From contig CAVWNY010000003.1 in the NCBI GenBank assembly GCA_963756545.1, positions 248,001 to 312,000 of the forward strand: 64,000 nt of DNA. Reading direction: 5' to 3'. The notes under the pieces were generated by a model. It saw nothing but the letters and a program-made list of their open reading frames with translations, made no database searches and had not been told where the DNA came from. This stretch comes from DATFDN01 sp963756545. Its GTDB lineage: Bacteria; Pseudomonadota; Alphaproteobacteria; Acetobacterales; Acetobacteraceae. Made by a program: the position numbers and the translations under genes. Below are positions 40,228 to 49,008 of the stretch, piece by piece (position 1 is the first letter of the stretch; the number at the start of each line of letters is the position of its first letter).

Positions 40228-42412
40228 CTATTCCCCCGCCGCCGCCGGCTCGGTCGAGGGCTGCTCACGCCGCTCGCGATCACCGCGACCTGCTTTGGCG
40301 CCCACCTTGTCGGTGATGTCCTCGCCGGTCGCCTGATCGACCACGCGCATCGACAGCTTGATCTTGCCGCGATCGTCGAAGCCGAGGACCTTCACCTTCA
40401 CGCTGTCGCCGACATTGACCACGTCGGAGGTCTTGTTGACGCGCCCCTGGGCGAGTTCGCTGATGTGGACCAGCCCGTCGCGCGAGCCGAGGAAGTTCAC
40501 GAAGGCGCCGAACTCGGCGGTCTTGACCACCTTGCCGGTGTAGATCACGCCCACCTCGGGTTCGGCCACGATGCCGCGGATCCAGTCGATCGCAGCCTGC
40601 GCCCGGTCCTGCTCGGTCGCCGCAATCTTGATCGTGCCGTCGTCATTGATATCGATCTTGCAGCCGGTCTGCTCGACGATCTCGCGGATCACCTTGCCGC
40701 CGGTGCCGATCACCTCGCGGATCTTCTCCTTCGGCACGTTGATGATGGTAATGCGCGGCGCGTTGGCGGCGACGTCGCCGCGCGCGCCGGTCAGCGCCTT
40801 CGCCATCTCGCCCAGGATGTGCATCCGCCCGTCGCGCGCCTGATCGAGCGCGATGCGCATGATCTCCGCCGTGATGGACGTGATCTTGATGTCCATCTGC
40901 AGGCTGGTGACGCCCTTCTCGGTGCCGGCCACCTTGAAGTCCATGTCGCCGAGGTGGTCCTCGTCGCCCAGGATGTCGGAGAGCACGGCGAAGCCGCGCG
41001 GCTCCTTGATGAGGCCCATCGCGATGCCGGCGACGGGCCGGGTCAGCGGCACGCCCGCGTCCATCATGGCGAGCGACGAGCCGCACACGGTCGCCATCGA
41101 GGACGAGCCGTTGCTCTCGGTGATCTCGGAGACGATGCGGATGGTGTAGGGAAAGCTCGCCTTCTCCGGCAGCAGCGGGTGCATCGCCCGCCAGGCGAGC
41201 TTGCCGTGGCCGACCTCGCGCCGGCCGGGGCTGCCCATGCGGCCCGCCTCGCCGACCGAGTAGGGCGGGAAATTGTAGTGCAGCATGAAGTGCTCGCGGT
41301 ACTCGCCTTCGAGCGCGTCGATGATCTGCTCGTCCTGGCCGGTGCCGAGGGTGGCGACGCAGAGCGCTTGCGTCTCGCCGCGCGTGAACAGCGCCGAGCC
41401 GTGCGCGCGGGGCAGCAGTCCCACCTCCGCAACGATCGGGCGCACGGTGCGCGTGTCGCGCCCGTCGATGCGGATGCCATTGTTGAGGATGGCGTTGCGG
41501 ACGATGTCGGCCTCAAGCTTCTTGAACAGGGCCTTGGTCTTGTCGGCGTCCAGCCCCTCGGCCGCGACCTGCGCGAGCGCGGCCTTCTTGGCGGCGCCGA
41601 TCCGGTCGTGGCGGGCGGCCTTCTCCTTCTCGCCGTAGGCGGCTACCAACTCGGCGCGGGCCAGCGTGTCCAGGCGCGCGGCGAGCGACTTCTCCTCGGC
41701 GGATGGCTCGGGCAGCGGCCACGGCTCCTTGGCGGCGTGCTCGGCGAGTTCGATGATCGCCTGGATCACCGGCTGGAAGGCCGTGTGGCCGAAGCTGACG
41801 GCGCCGAGCATCACGTCCTCGGGCAACTCGCGCGCCTCGCTCTCGACCATCAGCACGCCCTCGGACGTGCCCGCCAGTACCGAGGTCGAGCGCGGATTGC
41901 TCGAGCTGCGCGGCGGTCGGGTTGAGAAGATAGCGGCCCTCCCGGTGGCCGACGCGGCAGGCGCCGACCGGGCCGAAGAAGGGGATGCCGGAGAGCGTGA
42001 GCGCCGCCGAGCAGCCGATCATGGCAACGACATCGGGATCGTTTTCCAGGTCGTGGCTGAGAACGGTCGCGATGACCTGCACCTCGTTGCGGAACCCGTC
42101 CGGGAACAGCGGGCGGATCGGCCGGTCGATCAGGCGGCTGACCAGCACCTCGTTCTCCGACGGCCTTCCCTCGCGCTTGAAGAAGCCGCCGGGAATCTTG
42201 CCGGCCGCGAACGCCTTCTCCTGGTAGTTCACGGTGAGGGGGAAGAAGTCCTGCCCGGGCTTGGCGGTCCTGGCGCCGACGGCGGTGCAGAGCACGATGG
42301 TGTCGCCGTAGCGGACCAGCACGGCACCGTCGGCCTGCCGGGCGATCTTGCCGGTTTCGAGCACCAGCTTGCGCCCGCCCCAGTCGAGTTCCTTGCGGTA
42401 GTAATTGAACAT
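40228..42412 (-). CDS. pnp: Polyribonucleotide nucleotidyltransferase (PNPase) with apparent one-base frameshift
   Basis: PNPase degrades RNA 3' to 5' by phosphorolysis and is a degradosome component. The first frame starts MFNYYRKELDWGGRKLVLET at 42412 (AAGGA upstream) and covers RNase PH domain 1 to residue ~177. The second covers the remaining domain 1 (EARELPEDVMLGAVSFGH), the helical linker, RNase PH domain 2 (GDEDHLGDMDFKVAGTEKG), the KH domain (IREVIGTGGKVIREIVEQTG) and S1 (VGVIYTGKVVKTAEFGAFVN). The halves join perfectly if one C at 41880-41881 is removed. In so conserved a gene a sequence error is likely. It follows rpsO, as in most bacteria. Confidence 0.93.
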
Positions 42413-42614
42413 GCGTCGTCCTTCGATGCGCGCGGCATCGGCGGACGATCCCCGATCAGCCCTCGTCTCCCGTGGGAAACGGCGTCTCGGGTCGCATGGA
42501 GGCGCGGGCTGCGACGGGCGCAGGCCGCGGGCCATGTGGCCGGAAACGCCGTCGCGGTTCCCGATCGGGTGCCGGACCGGCGGTGTGTGGTCCGCCGCGT
42601 GTCGCGACGTGGAC

Positions 42615-42656
42615 GGGGGTCTTCGCCCCCGCGTTGCCCCGCGCCACCATGGCGCG
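42615..42656 (-). promoter_or_regulatory. Two stem-loops in the pnp leader
   Basis: The 304-base gap between rpsO and pnp holds no gene but has two strong hairpins: GGGGG (42615-42619) with CCCCC (42626-42630), and the perfect 7-bp stem CGCGCCA (42640-42646) with TGGCGCG (42650-42656) around a CCA loop. In E. coli, pnp is autoregulated through an RNase III-cleaved leader hairpin, so these may serve the same purpose or terminate rpsO transcripts. The assignment rests on position and pairing only. Confidence 0.45.
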
Positions 42657-42716
42657 AGGGGTCGTTCCTATCGCCGCGATATGGGGGCGGCGGCCCGGGT
42701 TTTTAGCGCCGCTCGG

Positions 42717-42986
42717 TCAACGGCGCAGATTCAGGCGTCCGATAAGTGCCAGATAGCGCCGGCTGTCCTTGCGCTTCACGTAGTCCAGCAGCCGGCGCCT
42801 GCGGCCGACCAGCATCAGCAAGCCGCGACGACTGTGGAAGTCCTTCGCGTGCGTCTTCAGGTGGTCGGTGAGGTTGGTGATCCGCTCGGACAGCAGGGCG
42901 ACCTGCACCTCCGGGCTGCCGGTGTCGGCCGGCTGGGTCGCGTAGTCCGCGATGAGAGCGCCGCGGCGCTCGGCCGTGATCGACAT
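42717..42986 (-). CDS. rpsO: 30S ribosomal protein S15
   Basis: An 89-residue protein with the full S15 pattern: MSITAERRGALIADYATQPA, DTGSPEVQVALLSERITNLT, HLKTHAKDFHSRRGLLMLVG and RRRLLDYVKRKDSRRYLALI. It binds 16S rRNA helix 22 and helps organise the platform of the small subunit. AAGGAG stands 8 bases before the ATG at 42986. Its neighbours truB (60 bases upstream) and pnp (downstream) form the widely conserved order. Confidence 0.98.
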   Translation of the reverse strand: MSITAERRGALIADYATQPADTGSPEVQVALLSERITNLTDHLKTHAKDFHSRRGLLMLVGRRRRLLDYVKRKDSRRYLALIGRLNLRR

Positions 42987-43045
42987 CGGGATAACTCCTT
43001 CTTCCCGGGGGCGGATGCGCGCGTGGATCGCCGGACAAAACCGGG

Positions 43046-43972
43046 TCACAAGATCCGTTCGGGCTTGAGCCAGCCATCCTGCAGCCGACAAAGCCCGATC
43101 ACGCGGCCCCCCGCCATGGCGCGCGCCAAGCCCCCATCGGGGTCGGCGGCCCGTGGAATGCGGCCCATCAGCGTGACCAGGCTGATCGCCTGTCCATGCC
43201 GGAGGTCGGAGGCCTCGGCTTCGGTCACGGCCAGCGCCGGGATGTCGGCCAGCGCGGTCGCGACCGGAAGCAGGAGGTCCGGGGAAGCGCGGGCGGTATG
43301 GTCCGGCCCCACCAGTTTGTCCAGCGCAATCGCCCCCGGCTCCGTGAACGGGCCGACCCGCAGCCGGCGCAGGGCCGCGACATGGCCGAGCGTGCCGCAG
43401 GCGCCGGCGAGGTCGCGCGCCAGGCTGCGCATATAGACCCCCTTGCCCGACTGCACCTCGAACACGGCGGTGTCGGGGTCGGGGCGATCGACCAGGGCAA
43501 AGCTGTCCACCCGCGCCGGGCGCGGCTCCAGCACCGGGGCGCGGCCTTCGCGCGCCATGTCGTACGCGCGCTCGCCGGCGATCTTCACGGCCGAGAAGGT
43601 GGGCGGGACCTGCATGATCGCGCCCCGGAACGCGGGCAAGGCGGCTTCGATCGCGGCATCCGCCGGACGCGCCGGCGAGGTGGCGACGATCTGGCCGTCG
43701 GCATCGTCGGTGTCGCGCGCCTCGCCGAAGCGCAGGGTGAAGCGGTAGAGCTTGGTGCCGTCCATCACGTAGGGCACGGTCTTGGTCGCGGCGCCGAACG
43801 CGACCGGCAGCACGCCCGTCGCCAGCGGGTCGAGCGTGCCGCCGTGCCCCGCCTTCTGGGCGTCGAAGGCGCGGCGGACCCGGTTCACGACGTCGGTGCT
43901 GGTCAGCCCCGGCGGTTTGTCGATCACCAGCCACCCGTCGAGCGGGCGACCGCGGGGCTTGCGGCGGGGCAT
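43046..43972 (-). CDS. truB: tRNA pseudouridine(55) synthase TruB
   Basis: A 308-residue enzyme that converts U55 in the tRNA T-loop to pseudouridine. The catalytic Asp is in GHGGTLDPLATGVLPVAFG. The second motif is GEARDTDDADGQIV, and VQSGKGVYMRSLARDLA near residue 180 is the usual RNA-binding strand. The C-terminal part (~240-308) resembles the TruB II/PUA-like extension. AGGAG six to seven bases before the ATG at 43972 sets the start and excludes the upstream extension to 44041. Confidence 0.97.
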   Translation of the reverse strand: MPRRKPRGRPLDGWLVIDKPPGLTSTDVVNRVRRAFDAQKAGHGGTLDPLATGVLPVAFGAATKTVPYVMDGTKLYRFTLRFGEARDTDDADGQIVATSPARPADAAIEAALPAFRGAIMQVPPTFSAVKIAGERAYDMAREGRAPVLEPRPARVDSFALVDRPDPDTAVFEVQSGKGVYMRSLARDLAGACGTLGHVAALRRLRVGPFTEPGAIALDKLVGPDHTARASPDLLLPVATALADIPALAVTEAEASDLRHGQAISLVTLMGRIPRAADPDGGLARAMAGGRVIGLCRLQDGWLKPERIL

Positions 43973-44109
43973 GGCGGATCTCCTGGACGGCGCGGGCCGG
44001 TTGGCGGCGCGCCTCGGACAGCGCGCAGCCAGCGCATACATCAGAACTCGATGCGATGCCCGCCGCCCCGGTAAGGGGCGGCGGTCCCGCGTCCCGTGAT
44101 CAAGCCGTG

Positions 44110-45234
44110 CTAGAAACCGGCACGTGGCAAAGGTCGCGCGGCATGGCCGGTCGCGAATGGCGCCTCGGAGTTTTCAACGACCGCGCGGCCTCGTACCCTG
44201 TCGCGGTACCGGTTTATTACCGGATCGATCGCTGCGTAGAAACCAACGGAAACAAGGACGCTTAGCAGTAAGCCGCCAACCAACATGCCGTAGCTGTAGC
44301 CTGTTGTGAATGTCAGTAAGAAGATCAAAACGTTCTCGTGATACAGATAAAGCGGATAGGTCACGTTTCCGAAAAAGCGGTCGCCGGCACGGAAGCGGGA
44401 AAACCTGCCGAATGCCAGAATGACCATGAGCGCCATGAGCAGACTGAGGATAAGAAGATTCGTCCATATGGCACCCGCGGCCGCCATAACAGTCGGCGTG
44501 TGAAGGGCGCCCGTGACGTATTGCCAAGCCATTGCCGGCAGGCAGCCGACCGCGATCCAGCGTGCCAGCCGATGTCCCATGGTTGCGAAGTAGAGCGCCG
44601 ACCCAAAGGCGAAATAGGGCACGTATACCAGCGGGCTGAGCGACCCCCGATCTACGATCACCACGAACAGCAGCAGAAGCGCGGCGCCGATCAGCACTGG
44701 CCCGAAGCGACGCGCCCAGGACGACACTCGCCCAAGTGCCAAATAGGCGAAAACCACAATATAGAACGCCATCTCAACCCGAACAGCCCATGTGATGTCC
44801 AGGAAATTGTAGCTAACGAACCAGTGAATGGCAGGAAATATCGAAACGAAATTGAACGCCAGGTTCTGGGCCGAGAAGGCGATCTCGTAAGGAAAAGAGG
44901 GTTGCAGGCGCCATAGCCTGATTCCGCCACTTACGAGGAACACGTAGTGCAACAGCATGGAAAGCGAAATGGCGACCGCGAAGTGCGGCACAATGCGTAG
45001 AAGGCGATTGGTGAAAAATGGCAACGGCTTGTCCTTGTAGACGCGATCGGCAGCTTCCGTGATGACGAAGCCTGAAAGGGCAAAGAAGACGAGGACCGCG
45101 ATACTGCCGACCTGGTACGGCAAAAACCGCGCGGCAAACGCGTCGGGCGCGGCATCAGCGGAAAAATGTTGGAACATGACAAGGAATGCGAGTAGAAATC
45201 TGAAGAACCCGAAATGCTTGTAGGTGTAAGGCAT
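44110..45234 (-). CDS. Acyltransferase family 3 membrane protein (second, unrelated locus)
   Basis: A 374-residue, roughly ten-helix acyltransferase-3. FFRFLLAFLVMFQHFSADAA provides the N-terminal R...H pair and SIAVLVFFALSGFVITEAAD the second helix motif. GAGAGG eight bases before the ATG at 45234 selects this start over MVGEVGL seven codons earlier. The gene is visibly less GC-rich than truB beside it, with more A/T-ending codons, suggesting horizontal gain. It may O-acylate an exported glycan. It shares little sequence with the acyltransferase at 9085. Confidence 0.88.
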   Translation of the reverse strand: MPYTYKHFGFFRFLLAFLVMFQHFSADAAPDAFAARFLPYQVGSIAVLVFFALSGFVITEAADRVYKDKPLPFFTNRLLRIVPHFAVAISLSMLLHYVFLVSGGIRLWRLQPSFPYEIAFSAQNLAFNFVSIFPAIHWFVSYNFLDITWAVRVEMAFYIVVFAYLALGRVSSWARRFGPVLIGAALLLLFVVIVDRGSLSPLVYVPYFAFGSALYFATMGHRLARWIAVGCLPAMAWQYVTGALHTPTVMAAAGAIWTNLLILSLLMALMVILAFGRFSRFRAGDRFFGNVTYPLYLYHENVLIFLLTFTTGYSYGMLVGGLLLSVLVSVGFYAAIDPVINRYRDRVRGRAVVENSEAPFATGHAARPLPRAGF

Positions 45235-45630
45235 CAATCCAACCTCTCCCACCATTTTGCCGCCACGGATGAGCCTGCATAGGTCGATCGTATCGCGCAC
45301 TCTGCCGAGCGCGGCGCAACGTGCCAAGCGGACAGGTCAGTTTCTATACGGGCAATCAACGGTTCGCGCAATATCCCCGATCCGGCCGGGAGCTGAGGAT
45401 GGCCACACCCGTATCGGCGAATTGCGGGGTCATCCTTCCCGCTCATGCGTCGAGGCACACCGTGAAGTCCTGGATACGGCGCGGGCTGATCTCGGTGCGC
45501 GGAAACGCCCCGGTCGCCCGCCGAGCATCCGTGCAGCAGCGCGGCGGTCTCGTTCGGGTCGAGCGTGGCCGGGCCGTGCAGGTCAGCCTCACCGGATCGG
45601 TCCGGGGATATGGGGTGCGCGCGGGAAATC
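45235..45630. other. Intergenic stretch without a recognisable gene
   Basis: About 395 bases between the acyltransferase start and the regulator stop. Several frames are open for 60-130 codons because of GC bias, but none has a convincing ribosome site together with protein-like content. A minus-strand frame ending IQDFTVCLDA near 45443 has a natural-looking C-terminus and might be a gene remnant. The left part presumably carries the acyltransferase promoter. Confidence 0.4.
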
Positions 45631-46467
45631 TCACCCCGCGATCGGGTGAAACGTCTCGATCCGCAGCTCGCGCAAGGTGAGGTCCTGCGCCGTGCCCACC
45701 GTGGCGAGCGTCGTCATGAAGCGGGCCATCCCGCCGTCGGGCTGGCGGATCTCGACCGGCACGAGCAGGCCCGAGCCTTGTTCGCCGCGCAGCAGCCGCC
45801 CCGTCCCCGGATAGGCCAGCACCTCCTCAAGCGGCGGCCGGCGGGCCGGATCGGCGCGCAGGAGCCGCGTCTCCCGCGTTGCGCGGCCGAGCACCTCGCG
45901 CGTCACTTCGGCCCAGTTGCCGAGCATGCGCCGCGCGCCCTGGGGATGGCACAGCAAGCGCAGCATGTTCGGGCGCGGCGCGGGAACCAGCGCGAGCGGG
46001 ACGGCCGGGCCGGCCGCCGCCTCGTCCGCGCCGGCGGCGAGGCAGGCATTCACGTACTCCGCATAGGCCGCGTTGACCATGACGTAGTCGTATCGCGCAT
46101 CGAACGCCGCGGCCGGCAGGGGATCATGGCGGCCGAGCATCAGGCGGAGTGCGGCGATGATCTCGGCCATCGCGGGCGATTCGAGCGGGGTCTCCCGATG
46201 CGCCGGCGCGAAGCCGGCCGCGAGCAGGAACGCATCGGCCTCGCGCGCCGACACGCCGAGCGTCTCGCAGAGCCGCAGCACCAGCTCGCGCGAGGGCCGC
46301 GCACGGCCGGTCTCGACGAAGCTCAGGTGCCGCGCCGACACGCCGGCCTCGCCCGCGAGATCGAGTTGGCTGACGCGACGCGCCTTGCGCGTGCGCGCGA
46401 GCAGGCCACCGATCGGGACGGCGCCGTCGAGTGCGGCATGACCGCCGCCTTGCGTCCATGTCTCCAT
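45631..46467 (-). CDS. XRE-family transcriptional regulator with MmyB-like C-terminal domain
   Basis: A 278-residue regulator. Residues ~20-85 are a Cro/CI-type helix-turn-helix (LLARTRKARRVSQLDLAGEA, then GVSARHLSFVETGRARPSRE). The rest is a MmyB-like ligand-binding (PAS-like) domain, with FDARYDYVMVNAAYAEYVNA and NMLRLLCHPQGARRMLGNWA. Such regulators commonly control an adjacent divergent gene. Here that is the MATE exporter, 113 bases away, so it may respond to a compound the exporter removes (inference). The start has AGGA at suitable spacing. Confidence 0.9.
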   Translation of the reverse strand: METWTQGGGHAALDGAVPIGGLLARTRKARRVSQLDLAGEAGVSARHLSFVETGRARPSRELVLRLCETLGVSAREADAFLLAAGFAPAHRETPLESPAMAEIIAALRLMLGRHDPLPAAAFDARYDYVMVNAAYAEYVNACLAAGADEAAAGPAVPLALVPAPRPNMLRLLCHPQGARRMLGNWAEVTREVLGRATRETRLLRADPARRPPLEEVLAYPGTGRLLRGEQGSGLLVPVEIRQPDGGMARFMTTLATVGTAQDLTLRELRIETFHPIAG

Positions 46468-46580
46468 GCCGCCAGTCCTATCATCAACGATGCGGCCATG
46501 CGCTTACCTCCCAAGTAATCGCGCCCGATCGCGGCACGCGCAAATGCTGGCCCTCCACGAGACAGAGAACGGAGGGTGTG

Positions 46581-48137
46581 ATGCCGGATGGGACCATCGC
46601 CGCGAGGCCGCCACGCACGCGCCTGATGCTGGAAAGCCGGGTGCTCCCCGGGCTTTTGTGGCTCGCGGCGCCCAACGTAGGCGAGGCGGCGGCGCGGGTC
46701 GGCTTTATCGCGGCCGACGCGGCCTTTGTGGGCTGGCTCGGCAAGGACGCGCTGGCCGGCGTGTCCCTGGTGTTCCCGCTGTTCCTCGTGTGCCAGCTCA
46801 TCTCGGCCGGCGGGATCGGAACCGGCGTGTCCGCCGCCGTCGCCGGCGCCCTCGGGGCGGGGGATCGGGAGCGGGCCGACCGGACGGCAGGGCAGGCGGT
46901 CTGGCTAGCCCTTGCGGCCGGCTTGGCGCTCGGGGGCGCGATGGTGCTCGGCGGGCCGGCGCTGTATCGCGGGCTGGGCGCGAGCGGGCCGGCACTGGCA
47001 GCCGCGCGGGCCTACTCCACTGTCGTCTTCGGGGGGGTCGTGCTGGTCTGGCTGATGAACCTGCTGGCCAACGCCGTTCGCGGGACCGGGGCGATGGCGG
47101 TTTCGGCCGGCGCGATCGTCGCCGGCGAGGCGGTCCATCTTGTGCTCTCCCCTTCGCTCATCCTGGGCCTGGGACCGTTTCCCCGCCTGGGCATCGCCGG
47201 AGCCGGAATCGCGGTGCTGGCGAGCTACGCGACCGGCGCGGCGGTCCTGCTGGCCTATCTGAGCTCTCGGCGCGCCGGGGTCAGGCTGCGGGCGGGCGCG
47301 CTCGGCCTTCGGATGGTGGAAATGCGCGGCATCCTGACGGTCGGGATTCCGGCCTCCGCGACGATGATCCTGTGGCAGGCGACGACGATTGCCGGCACCG
47401 TGCTGGTGGCGCGCTTCGGGGCGGCGGCGCTGGCGGGGTACGGAGCGGCGCAGCGGCTGGAGCTGGTGCAGACGCCGATCAGCTTCGCGCTCGGGTCGGC
47501 CGCGATCGCGATGGTCGCGGCCAATCTCGGCGCCGGCCAACCGGAGCGCGCCCGCGCGGTGGCGCGCACGACGGCGCTGCTGTGCGGTCTGATCGGCGTG
47601 GACTTCGCGCTGATCGCCTTCCTGGCGCCGGCGTGGTGGATGGGGCTGTTCACGCATGATCCGGCGGTGGCGGCGATCGGCGTGCTGTATTTGCGAAGCG
47701 TCGCGGCGACGCTCGCGTTCTCGGGCGTGGCCTATGGGCTCGCCTTCGCGCTGATGGGCGCGGGCCGGGCCGGAGTGCCGGCGGCGGCCAGCCTGCTGCG
47801 GCTCGCGGTGCTTGCGGTGGCGGGGGGCGCGGCGGCTTCGTCCGGGTTCGGGACGCAGGCGCTGTTCGCCGCCGTGGCCGGAGCCAATCTCGTCTTCGCG
47901 GCGCTGCTGATCGGAGCGGGGATGCGGGCGATGCGCGATTCCGACCTTGCCGTCCCTCAGCGCTTCAGCCGCAGCACCATCCCCGCCGCCGCCAGCATGA
48001 TGACCATGCCGAACACGTCGGACGGCTCCACCTTCTCGCCGAAGAATGCGAATCCGAACACCACCGCGATCACCGGCGAGATGAACGCGTATGTGCCGGC
48101 GCGGCTCGCGCCCCAGTCGCGCACCAGCAGGAAGTAG
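46581..48137 (+). CDS. MATE family efflux transporter with antisense-overlapping C-terminus
   Basis: A 518-residue frame. Residues 1-~455 form the 12-helix MATE fold that exports drugs or metabolites using Na+ or H+ (WLAAPNVGEAAARVGFIAAD at helix 1, and the pseudo-repeat ILTVGIPASATMILWQATTI near 250). GGAGGG precedes the ATG at 46581. Past MRAMRDSDLAV the frame runs on ~60 codons through sequence antisense to the EamA gene (PQRFSRSTIPAAASMMTMPN), which is not MATE-like. A natural stop was probably lost, leaving a tail and a 181-base convergent overlap. Confidence 0.88.
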   Translation: MPDGTIAARPPRTRLMLESRVLPGLLWLAAPNVGEAAARVGFIAADAAFVGWLGKDALAGVSLVFPLFLVCQLISAGGIGTGVSAAVAGALGAGDRERADRTAGQAVWLALAAGLALGGAMVLGGPALYRGLGASGPALAAARAYSTVVFGGVVLVWLMNLLANAVRGTGAMAVSAGAIVAGEAVHLVLSPSLILGLGPFPRLGIAGAGIAVLASYATGAAVLLAYLSSRRAGVRLRAGALGLRMVEMRGILTVGIPASATMILWQATTIAGTVLVARFGAAALAGYGAAQRLELVQTPISFALGSAAIAMVAANLGAGQPERARAVARTTALLCGLIGVDFALIAFLAPAWWMGLFTHDPAVAAIGVLYLRSVAATLAFSGVAYGLAFALMGAGRAGVPAAASLLRLAVLAVAGGAAASSGFGTQALFAAVAGANLVFAALLIGAGMRAMRDSDLAVPQRFSRSTIPAAASMMTMPNTSDGSTFSPKNANPNTTAITGEMNAYVPARLAPQSRTSRK

Positions 48138-48826
48138 ATCACCGTCGCGCCGAGCGAGCCGGGCAGCAGCAGATAGGCCCAGGCGAGGAACGCAGGCCAG
48201 CCCCAGTTCCCTGTCATGGCCGCCCGCGCGCCCGGCTCGAAGGCCAGCGAAAAGACCAGCAGGACGAAGCCGCCGACGAAGTTGGTCATCGCCGCGACAT
48301 GCGCCGGCGGCATCGTGCGCATCAGCGGGCGTGCCAGCACCGAGCCGGCGGCGTAGCTCAGCGTGCTGACCACGACCGCCAGCGCGCCCGCGACCTGCAG
48401 CCAGGCCAGCTCGCCCGCCAGCGCCTTCGGCCCGAACAGCACCAGGATGCCGGCGATGCCGAGCGCCATGGCCGCCGCCTGCTGCCAGCGAAACTTCTCT
48501 TGACGGAACGCCACCGCGAAGCCGAGCAGGCCGATCGGCGTCAGCGCCGAGCCGAGCACGGCCGCCAGCCCGGCGGTGATGTACTTCAGCCCGTAGAGCT
48601 GGATCACCTGATTCAGCGAGACCATCAGGACCGAGCAGAGAACGAGCCGCGCCCGCAGCCGGAACGGCACGGCCAGCGTATGGCCCCGCACCGCGCGGAA
48701 CCCCAGCAGCGCGAGGCCGGCGATCGTCCAGCGCGTGCCGGCGAAGAAGCCGGGTGGCACCGTGGCGATTCCCACCTTCATGGCGAGCCAGGTGGTGCCC
48801 CAGACGAAGCACAGCACGCCGAACAT
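47957..48826 (-). CDS. EamA family (DMT superfamily) transporter
   Basis: A 289-residue protein with ten hydrophobic helices in two EamA repeats. The first opens with MFGVLCFVWGTTWLAMKVGI, and the second with AYLLLPGSLGATVIYFLLVR and VFGFAFFGEKVEPSDVFGMV. EamA proteins export amino acids or metabolites. The ATG at 48826 has only a weak GAGC ahead; an in-frame extension upstream passes through a repeat and is unlikely. The 3' end overlaps that of the MATE gene by 181 bases. Confidence 0.88.
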   Translation of the reverse strand: MFGVLCFVWGTTWLAMKVGIATVPPGFFAGTRWTIAGLALLGFRAVRGHTLAVPFRLRARLVLCSVLMVSLNQVIQLYGLKYITAGLAAVLGSALTPIGLLGFAVAFRQEKFRWQQAAAMALGIAGILVLFGPKALAGELAWLQVAGALAVVVSTLSYAAGSVLARPLMRTMPPAHVAAMTNFVGGFVLLVFSLAFEPGARAAMTGNWGWPAFLAWAYLLLPGSLGATVIYFLLVRDWGASRAGTYAFISPVIAVVFGFAFFGEKVEPSDVFGMVIMLAAAGMVLRLKR

Positions 48827-48869
48827 GGCCCGCTCGCGCGCCGCGATCGCGCGGCCTTCGTCGCGCGGG

Positions 48870-49006
48870 ACCCCTCCCCCGACCCCTCTCGCAGGGGGAG
48901 GGGAGAGGTAAGAGCCGTCGTGCGTTCTTTTCCCACGCCCCCACGGGTCCGGTTGAAGATCGGCCCGAGGGCAAGCCTTGCGGGAGGGGGTCGGGGGGAG
49001 GGGTCG
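48870..49006. repeat. Paired GC-rich hairpin repeat (family B)
   Basis: GACCCCTCCCCCGACCCCTC at the left and GGGGTCGGGGGGAGGGGTC at the right are inverted copies about 100 bases apart, with hairpin cores CTCTCGCAGGGGGAG and CCTTGCGGGAGG. The element fills the gap between the phosphatase stop and the EamA start, so any EamA promoter must lie within it or upstream of it. Confidence 0.7.
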
Positions 49007-49008
49007 CG

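Noticed and set aside
45443..45634. A 63-codon minus-strand frame ending IQDFTVCLDA
   Set aside because: The C-terminus looks natural, but the upstream part is low-complexity Arg/Pro/Thr, with no ribosome site or recognisable family. Left as intergenic.
46905..48974. A 689-codon minus-strand frame opposite the MATE gene
   Set aside because: Low-complexity Arg/Gly/Ala-rich shadow of the MATE and EamA genes, with no motif.
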